DNA of 64,000 bases from assembly GCF_038024855.1 (NCBI RefSeq), contig NZ_CP139089.1, positions 3,685,501 through 3,749,500 on the forward strand, given 5' to 3'. How positions within the stretch are numbered: position 1 is the first letter of the stretch; each line of letters begins with the position of its first letter. The translations under genes and the position numbers were made by a program. The DNA is from Methylocella tundrae (lineage in GTDB: Bacteria; Pseudomonadota; Alphaproteobacteria; Rhizobiales; Beijerinckiaceae). This document shows, piece by piece, positions 55,553 to 64,000 of the stretch. A model generated the notes under the pieces. That model searched no databases, was not told the origin of the DNA, and saw only the letters and a program-made list of their open reading frames with translations.

Positions 55553-56541
55553 TCGACCGGCCGCAGTCTGCCGGTCCGGCGTCGCGTCCTGTATCGGATT
55601 TCGGACTCGACGACTCGGTGCTTCCATTCGCCGTCGAGCAACTCGACGTGCGGGGCCGCGTCGTGCGGCTCGGGGCGAGCGTCGATCAGATTCTAGGCCG
55701 GCACGCCTACCCGGCGCCTGTGGCGCGATTGCTCGGCGAGGCGCTGGCCTTGACCATCCTGCTCGGCTCGTCGCTGAAGATCGACGGCCGCTTCCAGCTG
55801 CAGACGCGCAGTGACGGCGTCGTCGATATGCTGGTCGTGGATTTTGACGCTCCGGGGCGCCTGCGCGCCTTCGCGCGCTTTGACGCGGCAGGACTTGCCG
55901 ACGAGGCCAAGGGACAAGATCTTCGACAGGATCTCCTCGGCCGCGGCCATCTCGCTTTCACCGTCGATCAGGGCCATGAAGCGGCGCGTTATCAGGGCAT
56001 TGTCGCGCTGACCGGGCAGGGCTTGGAGGAGGCCGCGCACCAGTATTTTCGCCAGTCGGAACAAATTCCGACCTATGTCCGGCTCGCCGTCGCGCAGAGC
56101 GTGACCGCTCAGGGCGTCAGCTGGCGGGCGGGCGGACTCATGGTGCAGTTTCTGCCGAGCGTCAGCGAGCGGCGCCGGCCGATCGACCTCCATCCGGGCG
56201 ATGCGCCGGAGGGGACGTCTCTCGAAGCGCCGGCGGAAGACGACGCCTGGACCGAGGCGAAAGCGCTCGTCGCAACCATCGAGGATCACGAACTCGTCGA
56301 TCCGACCCTGTCCAGCGAGCGGCTGCTCTATCGTTTGTTTCACGAGCCGGGGGTCAAGGTTTTCGACCCGCAAATGGTGCGTGACGCCTGCCGCTGCTCG
56401 GATGACGGCGTCAAGGCCATGCTGCGCGGATTTTCCGCGGAAGACCGCGACGAAATGGTCGGCGACGATGGGCTGATCGGCGTCACCTGCGAATTCTGCT
56501 CGACCTTTCGCGTCTTCGATCCGAAGGACTTCGACGCGTAG
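55549..56541 (+). CDS. hslO: Redox-regulated chaperone Hsp33
   Basis: Hsp33 is a holdase activated by oxidation. The 330-residue protein has the N-terminal beta core ([27 protein letters not shown]) and a C-terminal zinc redox switch with CRCSDDGV followed by CEFCSTF (CxC and CxxC). It is coupled to argF and converges on the 1579-residue helicase gene, with only seven bases between stop codons. Confidence 0.95.
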   Translation: MIDRPQSAGPASRPVSDFGLDDSVLPFAVEQLDVRGRVVRLGASVDQILGRHAYPAPVARLLGEALALTILLGSSLKIDGRFQLQTRSDGVVDMLVVDFDAPGRLRAFARFDAAGLADEAKGQDLRQDLLGRGHLAFTVDQGHEAARYQGIVALTGQGLEEAAHQYFRQSEQIPTYVRLAVAQSVTAQGVSWRAGGLMVQFLPSVSERRRPIDLHPGDAPEGTSLEAPAEDDAWTEAKALVATIEDHELVDPTLSSERLLYRLFHEPGVKVFDPQMVRDACRCSDDGVKAMLRGFSAEDRDEMVGDDGLIGVTCEFCSTFRVFDPKDFDA

Positions 56542-56548
56542 AAAGAGT

Positions 56549-59500
56549 TCATTTCTGCCGGCGGTCGCCCGTTGAATGTGAGGCCTGCCTTGCAAAGGAA
56601 AGGACGCGATCCCGGATTTCGGTTTTGGCGCGCGGCAGTCCCAACAGGCGCGCGACGGCGGCGACGAGATCGGCCTCGCCGGTTTGCGGGGCCTCTGATC
56701 GGGCGAGATCGATCGCCGCTTTTATCTCGATCGGCGCGATCATTTCGAGGCTCTGCAGGCGAGCCGGGGCGCTGCTTCTGCACCTGACCGGCGGCGCTTT
56801 TTTTTGCCGTTTTGTGAACCAGAATTCTTCCTGCCGGCAGAACTCCGGGGCGTTCGTCGCCAAAGCGTCGAGCGCCTGCGTGATCGCAGCGATGGCGTTG
56901 GCGCTTTGCCTGCCGCGGCCGAAGAAGGACGCGACGCGTCTGATGATCTCGTGCTGGTGAATGGGCCCTTCCTGTTCGATCACCGATCGCGTCAGCTCGG
57001 CGAGACGGCGGGCGTCAATTTCATCGATCCTCTCCCCGCGCGGAACTTCGCATTTCGCCAGCTCGTAAACGGGGGGCGCATTGGGGGGGCCATCCTGTGG
57101 CTGTTCGCGACCGCGGTCATTTGGAGGGGCGGCGACGGCGGGCGCCGGCTTTTGTATTTCGCCGCGCGCCGCTTCGAGCGCCGCTTTCAATTTGCGCAGC
57201 TGTTCGTCCCGGCGATAGAACCAGTCGGTGCTCCAGATCCGATGGATCCGCCAGCCGAGCCCTTCGAGCACCTCCTGGCGAAGGCGGTCGCGCTCGCGCG
57301 CCCAAAGAGCGGAATGGTAGGTCGCGCCGTCGCATTCAACCGCGAGCATGAAGCGGCCGGGATGTTTGGGATCGCGCACGGCAAGGTCGATCTTGAAACC
57401 GGCCGAGCCGATCTGCGTTTCGACACTATAGCCAAGGCTTTCGATCGCCGCCGCGACATTGGCCTCGAAGGGCGAGTCGAAATCGGCGCCGCTTGGCTTC
57501 GCCTCTTCGAGCACGCCGGTTTCCGCGAACTGCAGAAAGCGCTTAAGCACGCGCGGGCCAGCGCCTGTCGCGCGCTCGAGATTGATGTCGCCCGAGCCGA
57601 AGGATGCGAAAATCTCGCAGCGCACCCGAGCGCGCGTGAAAAGGACATTGAGCCGGCGCTCGCCCCCCTCGCTCGAGATCGGGCCGAAAGCCATGCGGTC
57701 GAGCGGTTTGCCCGGCTCGCGCGGACCATAGCCGATGGAGATCAGGATCACGTCGCGTTCGTCGCCTTGCACATTCTCCAGATTTTTGACGAAAGCGTCC
57801 TCGCGTCCGCGTTCGCGCAGAAAAGCGTCGAGGAGGGGATCGCTTCGCCGTTTGCCGTCGAGGCAATCGCCGATGAGATCACGTTGCGCGGTCGAGAAAG
57901 TGACGATTCCAAGGGACAGGTCGGGGCAGATACGGGCATGTTCGGCCGCGGCCGCGGCGATCGCTTCGGCTTCGATCAGATTGGTGCGCAAGCCGCCGCG
58001 ATCATAGGCGCCGGCGACGCGGCGCATGAGCAATCCCTTGTCCTTACGCTCCGTCGAGGGCGCCGGAGGCATGACAAGGCGCTTGTAGAATTCAGCGTTG
58101 GAGACCTCGATCAGGGAAGGATGGCGCGAGCGGTAATGCCAGCGCAGCATCTGGCTTTCGAGGCCGCGCGCCTCGCACAGGGAGAGGATGCTTTCAAGGT
58201 CGCTGACCGGCGCGACGCCGGCTCCAAGGCGCCCCTTCGTCTCGTCCTCGTCCATCGGATCGACCTCATCGGCGATCATGCGATCAAAGAACTGCGTCGG
58301 CGGCAGTTGCTTCTTGTCGCCGACGACGACGATTTGCCGGCACCGGGCTATCAAGCCGAGGGCGTCGCCGGGCCGAACCTGGCTCGCCTCATCGATGATG
58401 AGAAGATCGAAATGAACGGCGCCCGGCGGCAGATATTGCGCGGCTGACAGCGGGCTCATGAGAAACACCGGCTTGATCTGCTGGATGGTTTCTCCCGCCA
58501 CCTTCATCAGCTTGCGGAGCGGCATATGATTGCGCTTGCGGCCGATTTCGCCGCGAATGACGCCCATCGCGCCGAGCGCCCCGCGCGGGATGGCGGCCTG
58601 ATGGCGCGCGCGCACGCTCATGGCGGCTGCGCGCCGCCGCCTGATCTCGAGGGTCTTGAAAACGGCGATCAGCGCATTGTGCCGTTCGCCGTCGAAAGCG
58701 GCGAGCTGTGGATCGGCCTCGATCGCCCGCTTCCAGGAGGCTTCGGCAAAAGCGGCCTCGATCGTCGCTTGCGCCCTTGCCGGCTGCAGCGCGCCTGAGG
58801 CGAGGGCGTCGGCGATGGAGACGGGGCCGATCGCGCGCAGCAGACGGTCGGCCTTGGCGAGACGCGCCCATTCTTCGAAGCGGGCGGGATGAACCGCCCA
58901 TTGTCCGGCGCGCTCGGCAAGCCGCTCGAGATCGATGGCGCCTGCGGCCTTGACGTGGAAGATCGCCGCGACATTGAGGTCAAGCGCCTGAATGGCTCCG
59001 GCGAGCGACTGACCCAGCGCCTTGAGGCTGCTCTCGAAGTCATCGGCAAAAGTCGAGGCGACGCCCTGGCGCGCAAGATCAATGATGCGCTCAAAGTCGA
59101 GATCGGCGCCGAACGCCGCGAGGCTTTTGAGCGTTTGCGCTGCCTTATGCAGAACGGCGAAGTCGGTTTCCTTTCCTTGCCAGGCTTCGCCAAGGAGTTC
59201 GTCGAGGAAACGCGATTCCGCCGCGAGCGACAGCGAGAGCTCCTGCCCTCTCAGCAGGGCGTCGAGCAGCGCGAGGCGTTCGGCGGCACGCCGCGGCAAG
59301 GGGGCGGTCGCAAGACCGCGCAGCAGACGTTCGGCCTCACGATAGGAGCGAAGAAATCGCGCCGGCCAGAACGTTGCCCCTTTGGCGAGGGCGGGGCGCA
59401 GCCGCGCGAGCGGCGCCTGCCAGACGGCGGGGAGGAAGGCGCGCCCATACCGCGTCCGCCGCCGGCGCCATTCAATGCCTTTCGCGGCGGCGTCGATGAC

Positions 59501-61288
59501 CCTTTGCAGCGAGGGTGTTCCAGCGATGGCGGCGGCGATCGGGACGCCCTCGCGCGGCAGCTCGGCGACGATCCTCAGCATAGCGACCAAAGTCTTGACG
59601 CTGGAAAGCGTCGGGCTTTGCTGGAAGCCGAGATAGCGTGAAATTCCGGCCGCGGTCGCAGCCAGCGCCGTGGCGGATTCCGCAAGGCGTCTGAATTGCG
59701 GAACGAGACGCTGGAAATCAGCCGGCTGCAACGCGATCTCGCCGACGCCGAAATAGACATGGCGGTTGAGCTGTCCCGCGCTCGCGGTCAGTTTGGCGAG
59801 CCGCTCGACCCTTCGCGCCTTCTCTTCATAGTCTTCGCGCGTCCAACGAGTCGCGGCTTCGACGAGGCCGAGATCGGGCGTTATCTGGCGAACAGTCGCA
59901 GCGATTTGAATCGAGAGCGCCTGATAGGGCGTCATTCCCGTTTCTCCGATCGGCGCGTGCAGACGGCTTGCGACGTGATTCAACGCGTCGCGCGCAAGGG
60001 CCAGTTCGTCGGCTGAGCTTTCGTCTTCGAGATCGAAGTCCGCCGATGATTGCAGCGTGCGGTCGAGCCGGTCGGCGACGAGCCGCTTGTTGGCTGTATG
60101 GCTATGCAGTTCGAGGCAAAGATTTTCGAGGCCGGCTTCGCGCAGGCGGTCGTGCACGACATTCAGCGCGGCCATTTTTTCAGCGACGAAAAGCACCGAC
60201 TTCCCCGCATGCGCGGCGCTCGCGATGATGTTGGTGATGGTTTGCGATTTGCCGGTGCCAGGCGGGCCTTGCACAATGAGATTGCGTCCCGCGCGCGCGC
60301 TATCGATAACCCTGGTTTGCGATGAATCGGCGTCGACCACATGGATAAGGTCGCTCGGTTGCAAAATCGCGTCGAGCTTGGCGTCATCCGGCAGAAGCGG
60401 CGGCTCGCTGGCGAGGCCATCGCGCAGGAGCCCGCGCACGAGAGGGTGTTCAACCAGCGCATTGCCGGGCCAGTTGGCGGGATCGAGATCGCGGACGATG
60501 AGGAGTTTGGAAGAGGAGTAAAAGCCGAGTTCGACTCCGTCGGCGTCGACCGACCACCGGCGTTTTGAGGCGATCGCCGTGGCGACGGCGCTGAAATAAG
60601 CGCCCGGGAGCCAGTTGTCGCTGTCAGGAATGTCCGGCAGGCTGATGCCAAAATCGCCGCGCAGGCGCTCCTTCAGCGCCTGATTTGAGGTGATGTCCTC
60701 GTCGCGGAAGGCGAGGTCGAATGTCGATCGCTTGAGGTCGCGCACGAGGCTGACCGGCAGCAGGATCAACGGCGCTTGACGTAGCGTGTCGGACCTCTCG
60801 TCCTCATACCAGCGCAGGAATCCGAGTGCGAGGAAAAGTATGTTAACGCCGCGCTCCTCCTCAGCCGTCTTGGCGTCGCGCTGGATCGCGTGAAGGCGCC
60901 TTTGCAGCAGATCAGGCGCAAGCATCGTCTGCAAACCGTTGCGATTCGCATGGCTTGGCTTTGGCGCCGCATCGGGCTCCCGGTCGGCGAGACGCGCGAC
61001 CCGTTCCCCCGGTAGATCCTGCGCCGCTTCGTCGGAGCCGTTCGCAGCCAGAAACCGAAGTAATTTCCCTTCGCGAACGAGATTTACGAAAATGGCGTCG
61101 GGCTTGGCGCTGGCGATCGGCAAGCACCGCGTACGCTTAGTGCCGCGCGGCGTATGGATCAGGCGATTGCGGGTTCCGGTTTCGATAAGTTTGAGGCGGG
61201 CGTCCTCGAGAAGCTTTTCGATATGGCCTTCAATCGCCGCGGTTCTGTGTTGTTTACGCGCCGCTGTGATCGAAGTAACCGCGCCCAT
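56549..61288 (-). CDS. DUF4011-helicase-endonuclease protein, Hhe-like
   Basis: This 1579-residue protein joins an N-terminal DUF4011 domain (about 25-300; LKLIETGTRNRLIHT) to a split SF1 helicase. Walker A is QGPPGTGKSQT near residue 340; Walker B LLIIDEASQV and GDKKQLPP lie near 960-990, then HYRSRHPSLIEVSN and the late motif NVQGDERDVILISIG. A PD-(D/E)xK nuclease of the Vsr/MTES_1575 type follows (about 1285-1385), with IDLAV and AVECDG as its acidic and core residues, then a DUF3320-like winged helix (about 1420-1500). This order matches single-gene Hhe proteins reported to block phages. All motifs look intact. No second defence gene is adjacent, and it converges on hslO. Confidence 0.9.
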   Translation of the reverse strand: MGAVTSITAARKQHRTAAIEGHIEKLLEDARLKLIETGTRNRLIHTPRGTKRTRCLPIASAKPDAIFVNLVREGKLLRFLAANGSDEAAQDLPGERVARLADREPDAAPKPSHANRNGLQTMLAPDLLQRRLHAIQRDAKTAEEERGVNILFLALGFLRWYEDERSDTLRQAPLILLPVSLVRDLKRSTFDLAFRDEDITSNQALKERLRGDFGISLPDIPDSDNWLPGAYFSAVATAIASKRRWSVDADGVELGFYSSSKLLIVRDLDPANWPGNALVEHPLVRGLLRDGLASEPPLLPDDAKLDAILQPSDLIHVVDADSSQTRVIDSARAGRNLIVQGPPGTGKSQTITNIIASAAHAGKSVLFVAEKMAALNVVHDRLREAGLENLCLELHSHTANKRLVADRLDRTLQSSADFDLEDESSADELALARDALNHVASRLHAPIGETGMTPYQALSIQIAATVRQITPDLGLVEAATRWTREDYEEKARRVERLAKLTASAGQLNRHVYFGVGEIALQPADFQRLVPQFRRLAESATALAATAAGISRYLGFQQSPTLSSVKTLVAMLRIVAELPREGVPIAAAIAGTPSLQRVIDAAAKGIEWRRRRTRYGRAFLPAVWQAPLARLRPALAKGATFWPARFLRSYREAERLLRGLATAPLPRRAAERLALLDALLRGQELSLSLAAESRFLDELLGEAWQGKETDFAVLHKAAQTLKSLAAFGADLDFERIIDLARQGVASTFADDFESSLKALGQSLAGAIQALDLNVAAIFHVKAAGAIDLERLAERAGQWAVHPARFEEWARLAKADRLLRAIGPVSIADALASGALQPARAQATIEAAFAEASWKRAIEADPQLAAFDGERHNALIAVFKTLEIRRRRAAAMSVRARHQAAIPRGALGAMGVIRGEIGRKRNHMPLRKLMKVAGETIQQIKPVFLMSPLSAAQYLPPGAVHFDLLIIDEASQVRPGDALGLIARCRQIVVVGDKKQLPPTQFFDRMIADEVDPMDEDETKGRLGAGVAPVSDLESILSLCEARGLESQMLRWHYRSRHPSLIEVSNAEFYKRLVMPPAPSTERKDKGLLMRRVAGAYDRGGLRTNLIEAEAIAAAAAEHARICPDLSLGIVTFSTAQRDLIGDCLDGKRRSDPLLDAFLRERGREDAFVKNLENVQGDERDVILISIGYGPREPGKPLDRMAFGPISSEGGERRLNVLFTRARVRCEIFASFGSGDINLERATGAGPRVLKRFLQFAETGVLEEAKPSGADFDSPFEANVAAAIESLGYSVETQIGSAGFKIDLAVRDPKHPGRFMLAVECDGATYHSALWARERDRLRQEVLEGLGWRIHRIWSTDWFYRRDEQLRKLKAALEAARGEIQKPAPAVAAPPNDRGREQPQDGPPNAPPVYELAKCEVPRGERIDEIDARRLAELTRSVIEQEGPIHQHEIIRRVASFFGRGRQSANAIAAITQALDALATNAPEFCRQEEFWFTKRQKKAPPVRCRSSAPARLQSLEMIAPIEIKAAIDLARSEAPQTGEADLVAAVARLLGLPRAKTEIRDRVLSFARQASHSTGDRRQK

Positions 61289-61372
61289 TGAGATGCCTTC
61301 GCCTCGCTGCGATGACCTTTAAAAAACCCTTATTGCAACGATTACGGTTGATATGTTTTAACGTAAAGACAG

Positions 61373-61400
61373 TTATCATTTATCACTCGCAACATGATAA
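61373..61400. promoter_or_regulatory. Inverted repeat in an AT-rich divergent promoter region
   Basis: TTATCAT (61373-61379) and ATGATAA (61394-61400) are a perfect 7-base inverted repeat separated by 14 bases, in an AT-rich patch between the divergent helicase and stress-protein genes. It may be an operator; the binding protein is unknown. Confidence 0.35.
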
Positions 61401-61518
61401 ACGCGGTATTACCGGGCAAATCTATCCCGCGGTCGCCGCCCGGCGAGATGATTTCAGATGCAAAAAAGCGCATGATCGAAGCGGCGGCCGAAGCCTCTGG
61501 CCGCACGGGAGGCGCCTC

Positions 61519-62352
61519 TTGAAATCAATCCTGATCCCGGTCGAGGACCATGCTCACATGGAGGCGGTGATGGAGACAGCGCTGCTTCTGGCGCACGCGT
61601 TTAACAGTTACATGGAAGGGATCGCGGTCGGCCCTGACATCGCCGAATTCGTCGCCGCCGACTTCGCCCTGAGTGGCATTGTTCTCGACGATCGGACGCG
61701 CCGCGATTTCGTCGATCACAGCCGCAGGATGCTCGAGAGTTTCATGGCGCGCCGCCATGTCGAGCGCCCGCGGGACGAGGGGGATCGCCCGACCTTCGGC
61801 TGGACCGGCGACGCGCTTGTGTCCGATTCCGGGGTTGGCGAATATGGCCGTATCTTCGACGTCATTACGGTCGGGCGGCCGGGGCAGGGACCGCGATCGC
61901 CGCGCAAATCGACCTTGGAGGCGGTGCTGTTCGAGAGCGGGCGGCCAGTTCTGATCGCGCCGCCCGAGCCCCCTCAAACGCTGGGCGAGCGGATCGCGAT
62001 CGCCTGGAACGGCACCACGGACACAGCTCGCAGCATCGCCTTCGCCATGCCATTGATCACCCGCGCCCAGGACGTCGTGATTCTGACGGTGCCGGGTCCG
62101 GCGCTGCCGGGGCCAAGCGACGAACAATTGGCGAAAAGTCTTCGCCGGCATGGCGCGCAGGCGCGCGTCGGCATCGTCGGCGAGGCCGAGAATTCACCGG
62201 CCGCCGCGCTTCTTGAGGCGGCGGCGGCGCTCGGCGCCGATCTTCTCATCAAAGGCGGCTACACGCGCAGCAGGCTGCGTCAGCTCATTTTCGGCAAAGT
62301 GACGAGCGAAATACTGGCGGAGGCCAATCTGCCGGTTTTTATGGCGCATTAA
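61519..62352 (+). CDS. Universal stress protein, double UspA-type
   Basis: A 277-residue protein of two UspA-like halves. The first begins MKSILIPVEDHAH; the second begins near residue 158 with IAIAWNGTTDTARS and ends in GADLLIKGGYTRSRLRQLIFG, close to the ATP-binding Usp motif. It is cytoplasmic and usually induced by stress. The TTG at 61519 has GGAGG six bases upstream, so I use it instead of the longer 354-residue frame whose first part is not protein-like. Confidence 0.85.
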   Translation: MKSILIPVEDHAHMEAVMETALLLAHAFNSYMEGIAVGPDIAEFVAADFALSGIVLDDRTRRDFVDHSRRMLESFMARRHVERPRDEGDRPTFGWTGDALVSDSGVGEYGRIFDVITVGRPGQGPRSPRKSTLEAVLFESGRPVLIAPPEPPQTLGERIAIAWNGTTDTARSIAFAMPLITRAQDVVILTVPGPALPGPSDEQLAKSLRRHGAQARVGIVGEAENSPAAALLEAAAALGADLLIKGGYTRSRLRQLIFGKVTSEILAEANLPVFMAH

Positions 62353-62362
62353 AGGAAGGCGG

Positions 62363-62395
62363 CGCGGGATCGAGCCGAAAGCGCTTTTTCCCGCG
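62363..62395. terminator. Weak hairpin between convergent genes
   Basis: CGCGGGA (62363-62369) and TCCCGCG (62389-62395) form a 7-base stem with a 19-base loop containing T5. It lies between the convergent stress-protein and receptor genes. Confidence 0.3.
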
Positions 62396-62400
62396 GCGCT

Positions 62401-64000
62401 TCAGAAGGTCATTTTGGCGGTGAGGACGGCCGATCGCCCCGGCCCCGGCGTCGCCGAGCCGTAGCCTGAAATCGTCTCGAAGTTTTTCGTGTCGGCGATA
62501 TTGTAAATGTTCGCCTGCACCGAGAAATGTTCGTCGATTTTATATGATCCGAACAGGTCGAAGCGCCAGTAACCCGGGACCCACCCGGTGTTGGCGGAAT
62601 TGGTGTAGCGCGAGTCGACGAAATAGGCGCTGGCGCCGGCGGTTAACGCGGCGGTGATGGCGTAGCTGCTTGTCACTGTAAAGGTGTTGCGCGGCACGTT
62701 GGGAAGCTTATTGCCGGGAGGCGAGATGAAGGCGCCGGCGGCTGTCGTTCCGCTGGCGAGCACCCTGCCGTCCATATAGGTGTAGCCGCCGAAAATGCTC
62801 CAGGCGTCGGTGATCTTGCCGGCGACGCCGATCTCGCCGCCCTGAACCCGCGTTTTGCCGATCTGCGCATAAAGGCCCGCCGCGGCGTTGACGGTTTCGA
62901 CGGCGTTTTCCTGCGTCACCTGAAACAGAGCGCCTGTCAGGCTAAGGCGGCTTTCGAGCAAGTCGATCTTGGCGCCAAGCTCCATGTTTTGATTGGTGGT
63001 CGGTTGCAGGTTCTGCTGGCCGCCCGAGAGGGTCAAAAACTCGCTCGAAGGGTCGAAGGACGTTCCATAGACGTAATAGATGCTGGCGTTCGGGACCGGA
63101 TGGAACACGCCGCCGGCGCGCCAGCTCAGAAAATTCGTGTCACTGTTTATGTTGTAGGGGGTCGCCGCATTGACTTGCGAGATGAAGACCTTGCTGCCGG
63201 TGTTCACCGTCCCGTAATTCTGCCAGATTTTGAAATCGTCGAAACGCAGGCCTCCGAGAACTTCAAAATATGGACCGATCTTGACCTGATCATTCGCGTA
63301 GACGCCGATCGTTCGACCGAGGGAGTATTGATCTGTGCTGGTCGGATTGGGGTAGCCGGGATTGACCGGGTAGGGATTGGGTTCGCCGATGTTGACGCGA
63401 TCGCCGCCGATGATGTTGGTGCGATATTGATCCCGCGTCTCCTGCGACAGTTCGAGGCCGGCGAGGATCGTATGGCGCAGGAAGCCTGTATCGAAATGCC
63501 CGACGAGATCGCTTTGATTGGTGAGCAGCGAATTTTGTGTGTGGTTCTGAAAATCATTCGTATTTTGATAGTAAAGACTGTCGAGCGGGAAATTGAACAA
63601 TTGGGCGCTGGTCAGCGCGCTGCCGCCGACGGCGGTTGCATATGGAACGCCGGTGTTGGTTTGCACGCCGCGGATGCGGACGAAGCGGTCGACGTAGGAA
63701 TAGCGCGTGACGTTGCTGCCCTGCCAATCGGCGTTGAAGTCATGTTCGATGCGGGCGGTGACGATGTTGACGCTGACTTTTTCGGCGTCGGAAAAGCCGC
63801 TGCTCAATCGGCCATAATAAGTGTTGGCGGCGACCGGCGCCGGCTTGCCGTAGGGCGTGCCGAAATAGGCCGCCGGCAGAAGGGGAATGCCGTAATCGGG
63901 GATATTGTCGTCCCGCTGATAGACGTAGCTGAGCGTGACCCGCGTGTCCTGGGTCATGTTCATCGTGATCGAAGGCGCGACGCCGATGCGCTTCGTATTG
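62401..64000 (-). CDS. TonB-dependent siderophore receptor (3' part, runs off the window)
   Basis: This is the C-terminal beta-barrel of an outer-membrane TonB-dependent receptor of the ferrichrome/pyoverdine type. Alternating aromatic beta strands are visible throughout (TRVTLSYVYQRDD, ASIYYVYGTSFDPSSEF, AWSIFGGYTYMDGR). The last residues AVLTAKMTF end in Phe, as BAM substrates do. The frame continues past an internal Met at 63963 to the window end (TKRIGVAPSIT before it), so the plug domain and start lie outside. It would import a ferric siderophore with TonB-ExbBD, none of which is in the window. Confidence 0.93.
   Translation of the reverse strand, partial: NTKRIGVAPSITMNMTQDTRVTLSYVYQRDDNIPDYGIPLLPAAYFGTPYGKPAPVAANTYYGRLSSGFSDAEKVSVNIVTARIEHDFNADWQGSNVTRYSYVDRFVRIRGVQTNTGVPYATAVGGSALTSAQLFNFPLDSLYYQNTNDFQNHTQNSLLTNQSDLVGHFDTGFLRHTILAGLELSQETRDQYRTNIIGGDRVNIGEPNPYPVNPGYPNPTSTDQYSLGRTIGVYANDQVKIGPYFEVLGGLRFDDFKIWQNYGTVNTGSKVFISQVNAATPYNINSDTNFLSWRAGGVFHPVPNASIYYVYGTSFDPSSEFLTLSGGQQNLQPTTNQNMELGAKIDLLESRLSLTGALFQVTQENAVETVNAAAGLYAQIGKTRVQGGEIGVAGKITDAWSIFGGYTYMDGRVLASGTTAAGAFISPPGNKLPNVPRNTFTVTSSYAITAALTAGASAYFVDSRYTNSANTGWVPGYWRFDLFGSYKIDEHFSVQANIYNIADTKNFETISGYGSATPGPGRSAVLTAKMTF

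Noticed and set aside
56804..58447. Plus-strand open frame of 547 codons inside the helicase gene
   Set aside because: It mirrors the helicase and nuclease domains on the other strand; GC-rich codon bias creates such antisense frames.
61288..61518. N-terminal extension of the universal stress protein
   Set aside because: The extra 77 residues are not protein-like, and a good ribosome site precedes the TTG at 61519.

Overview
The window reads as chromosome of a GC-rich alphaproteobacterium of the order Hyphomicrobiales. The evidence is a GcrA cell-cycle regulator, a RibB protein with a degenerate RibA half (RibBX-like), a Pho box upstream of pstSCAB-phoU-phoB, Fnr/FixK-type boxes and a NifA/sigma-54 control region. 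The mix of nitrogen-fixation accessory genes, pyruvate:ferredoxin oxidoreductase and a full nitrous-oxide-reductase cluster would suit a Beijerinckiaceae member such as a Methylocella-like methanotroph. That placement is inference; no rRNA or methane-oxidation gene is present to prove it.

Layout. Positions 1-5400 are a mobile-element junction: a DUF6876-like gene, a large serine recombinase whose 3' end runs antisense into tRNA-Arg(CCG), a diverged second copy of the 5' part of that tRNA, a further copy of its anticodon core beside a tyrosine integrase broken by one extra base in a C6 run, tRNA-Phe(GAA), and the frameshifted tail of a sulfite-oxidase-like gene. Positions 5461-8027 hold a NifA-type site, a sigma-54 promoter and five small genes (unknown, Rieske, DUF6156-like, a 55-residue protein, and a rhodanese-ankyrin fusion); this looks like a satellite nif accessory operon. 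Positions 8082-10699 carry capsule-export kpsT/kpsE-like genes without kpsM, and a small exported protein.

Positions 10872-23772 are a heme-oxygenase-like gene and a nitrogen-oxide respiration block: nnrS, a DNR/Fnr-like regulator with an exact Fnr box and a CRP-like palindrome upstream, a ferritin-like gene and nosRZDFYLX. No nitrite or NO reductase is visible, so the block encodes N2O respiration. Positions 23928-32448 (minus strand) hold a GltD-like iron-sulfur flavoprotein, single-chain PFOR (nifJ), a dihydroorotate-dehydrogenase-like protein, a Tat-exported unknown and an Acr3 arsenite exporter. An Fnr/FixK-type box lies about 510 bases upstream of the first gene. Together the first three genes look like a reduced-ferredoxin module.

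Positions 33106-45029 are mostly core genes: hydrolase, receiver protein, lytic transglycosylase, dapA, smpB, aroC, an HTH-ribBX fusion, an HDAC-family amidohydrolase, a metallophosphoesterase and a flippase-like membrane protein. Positions 45311-51872 are the phosphate regulon, with a PhoR that lacks membrane segments. After gcrA come argD-argF-hslO, translationally coupled behind a good sigma-70 promoter and a leader hairpin. Convergent with hslO lies one 1579-residue DUF4011-helicase-endonuclease gene with the architecture of the Hhe anti-phage protein. A universal stress protein and the 3' part of a TonB-dependent siderophore receptor close the window.
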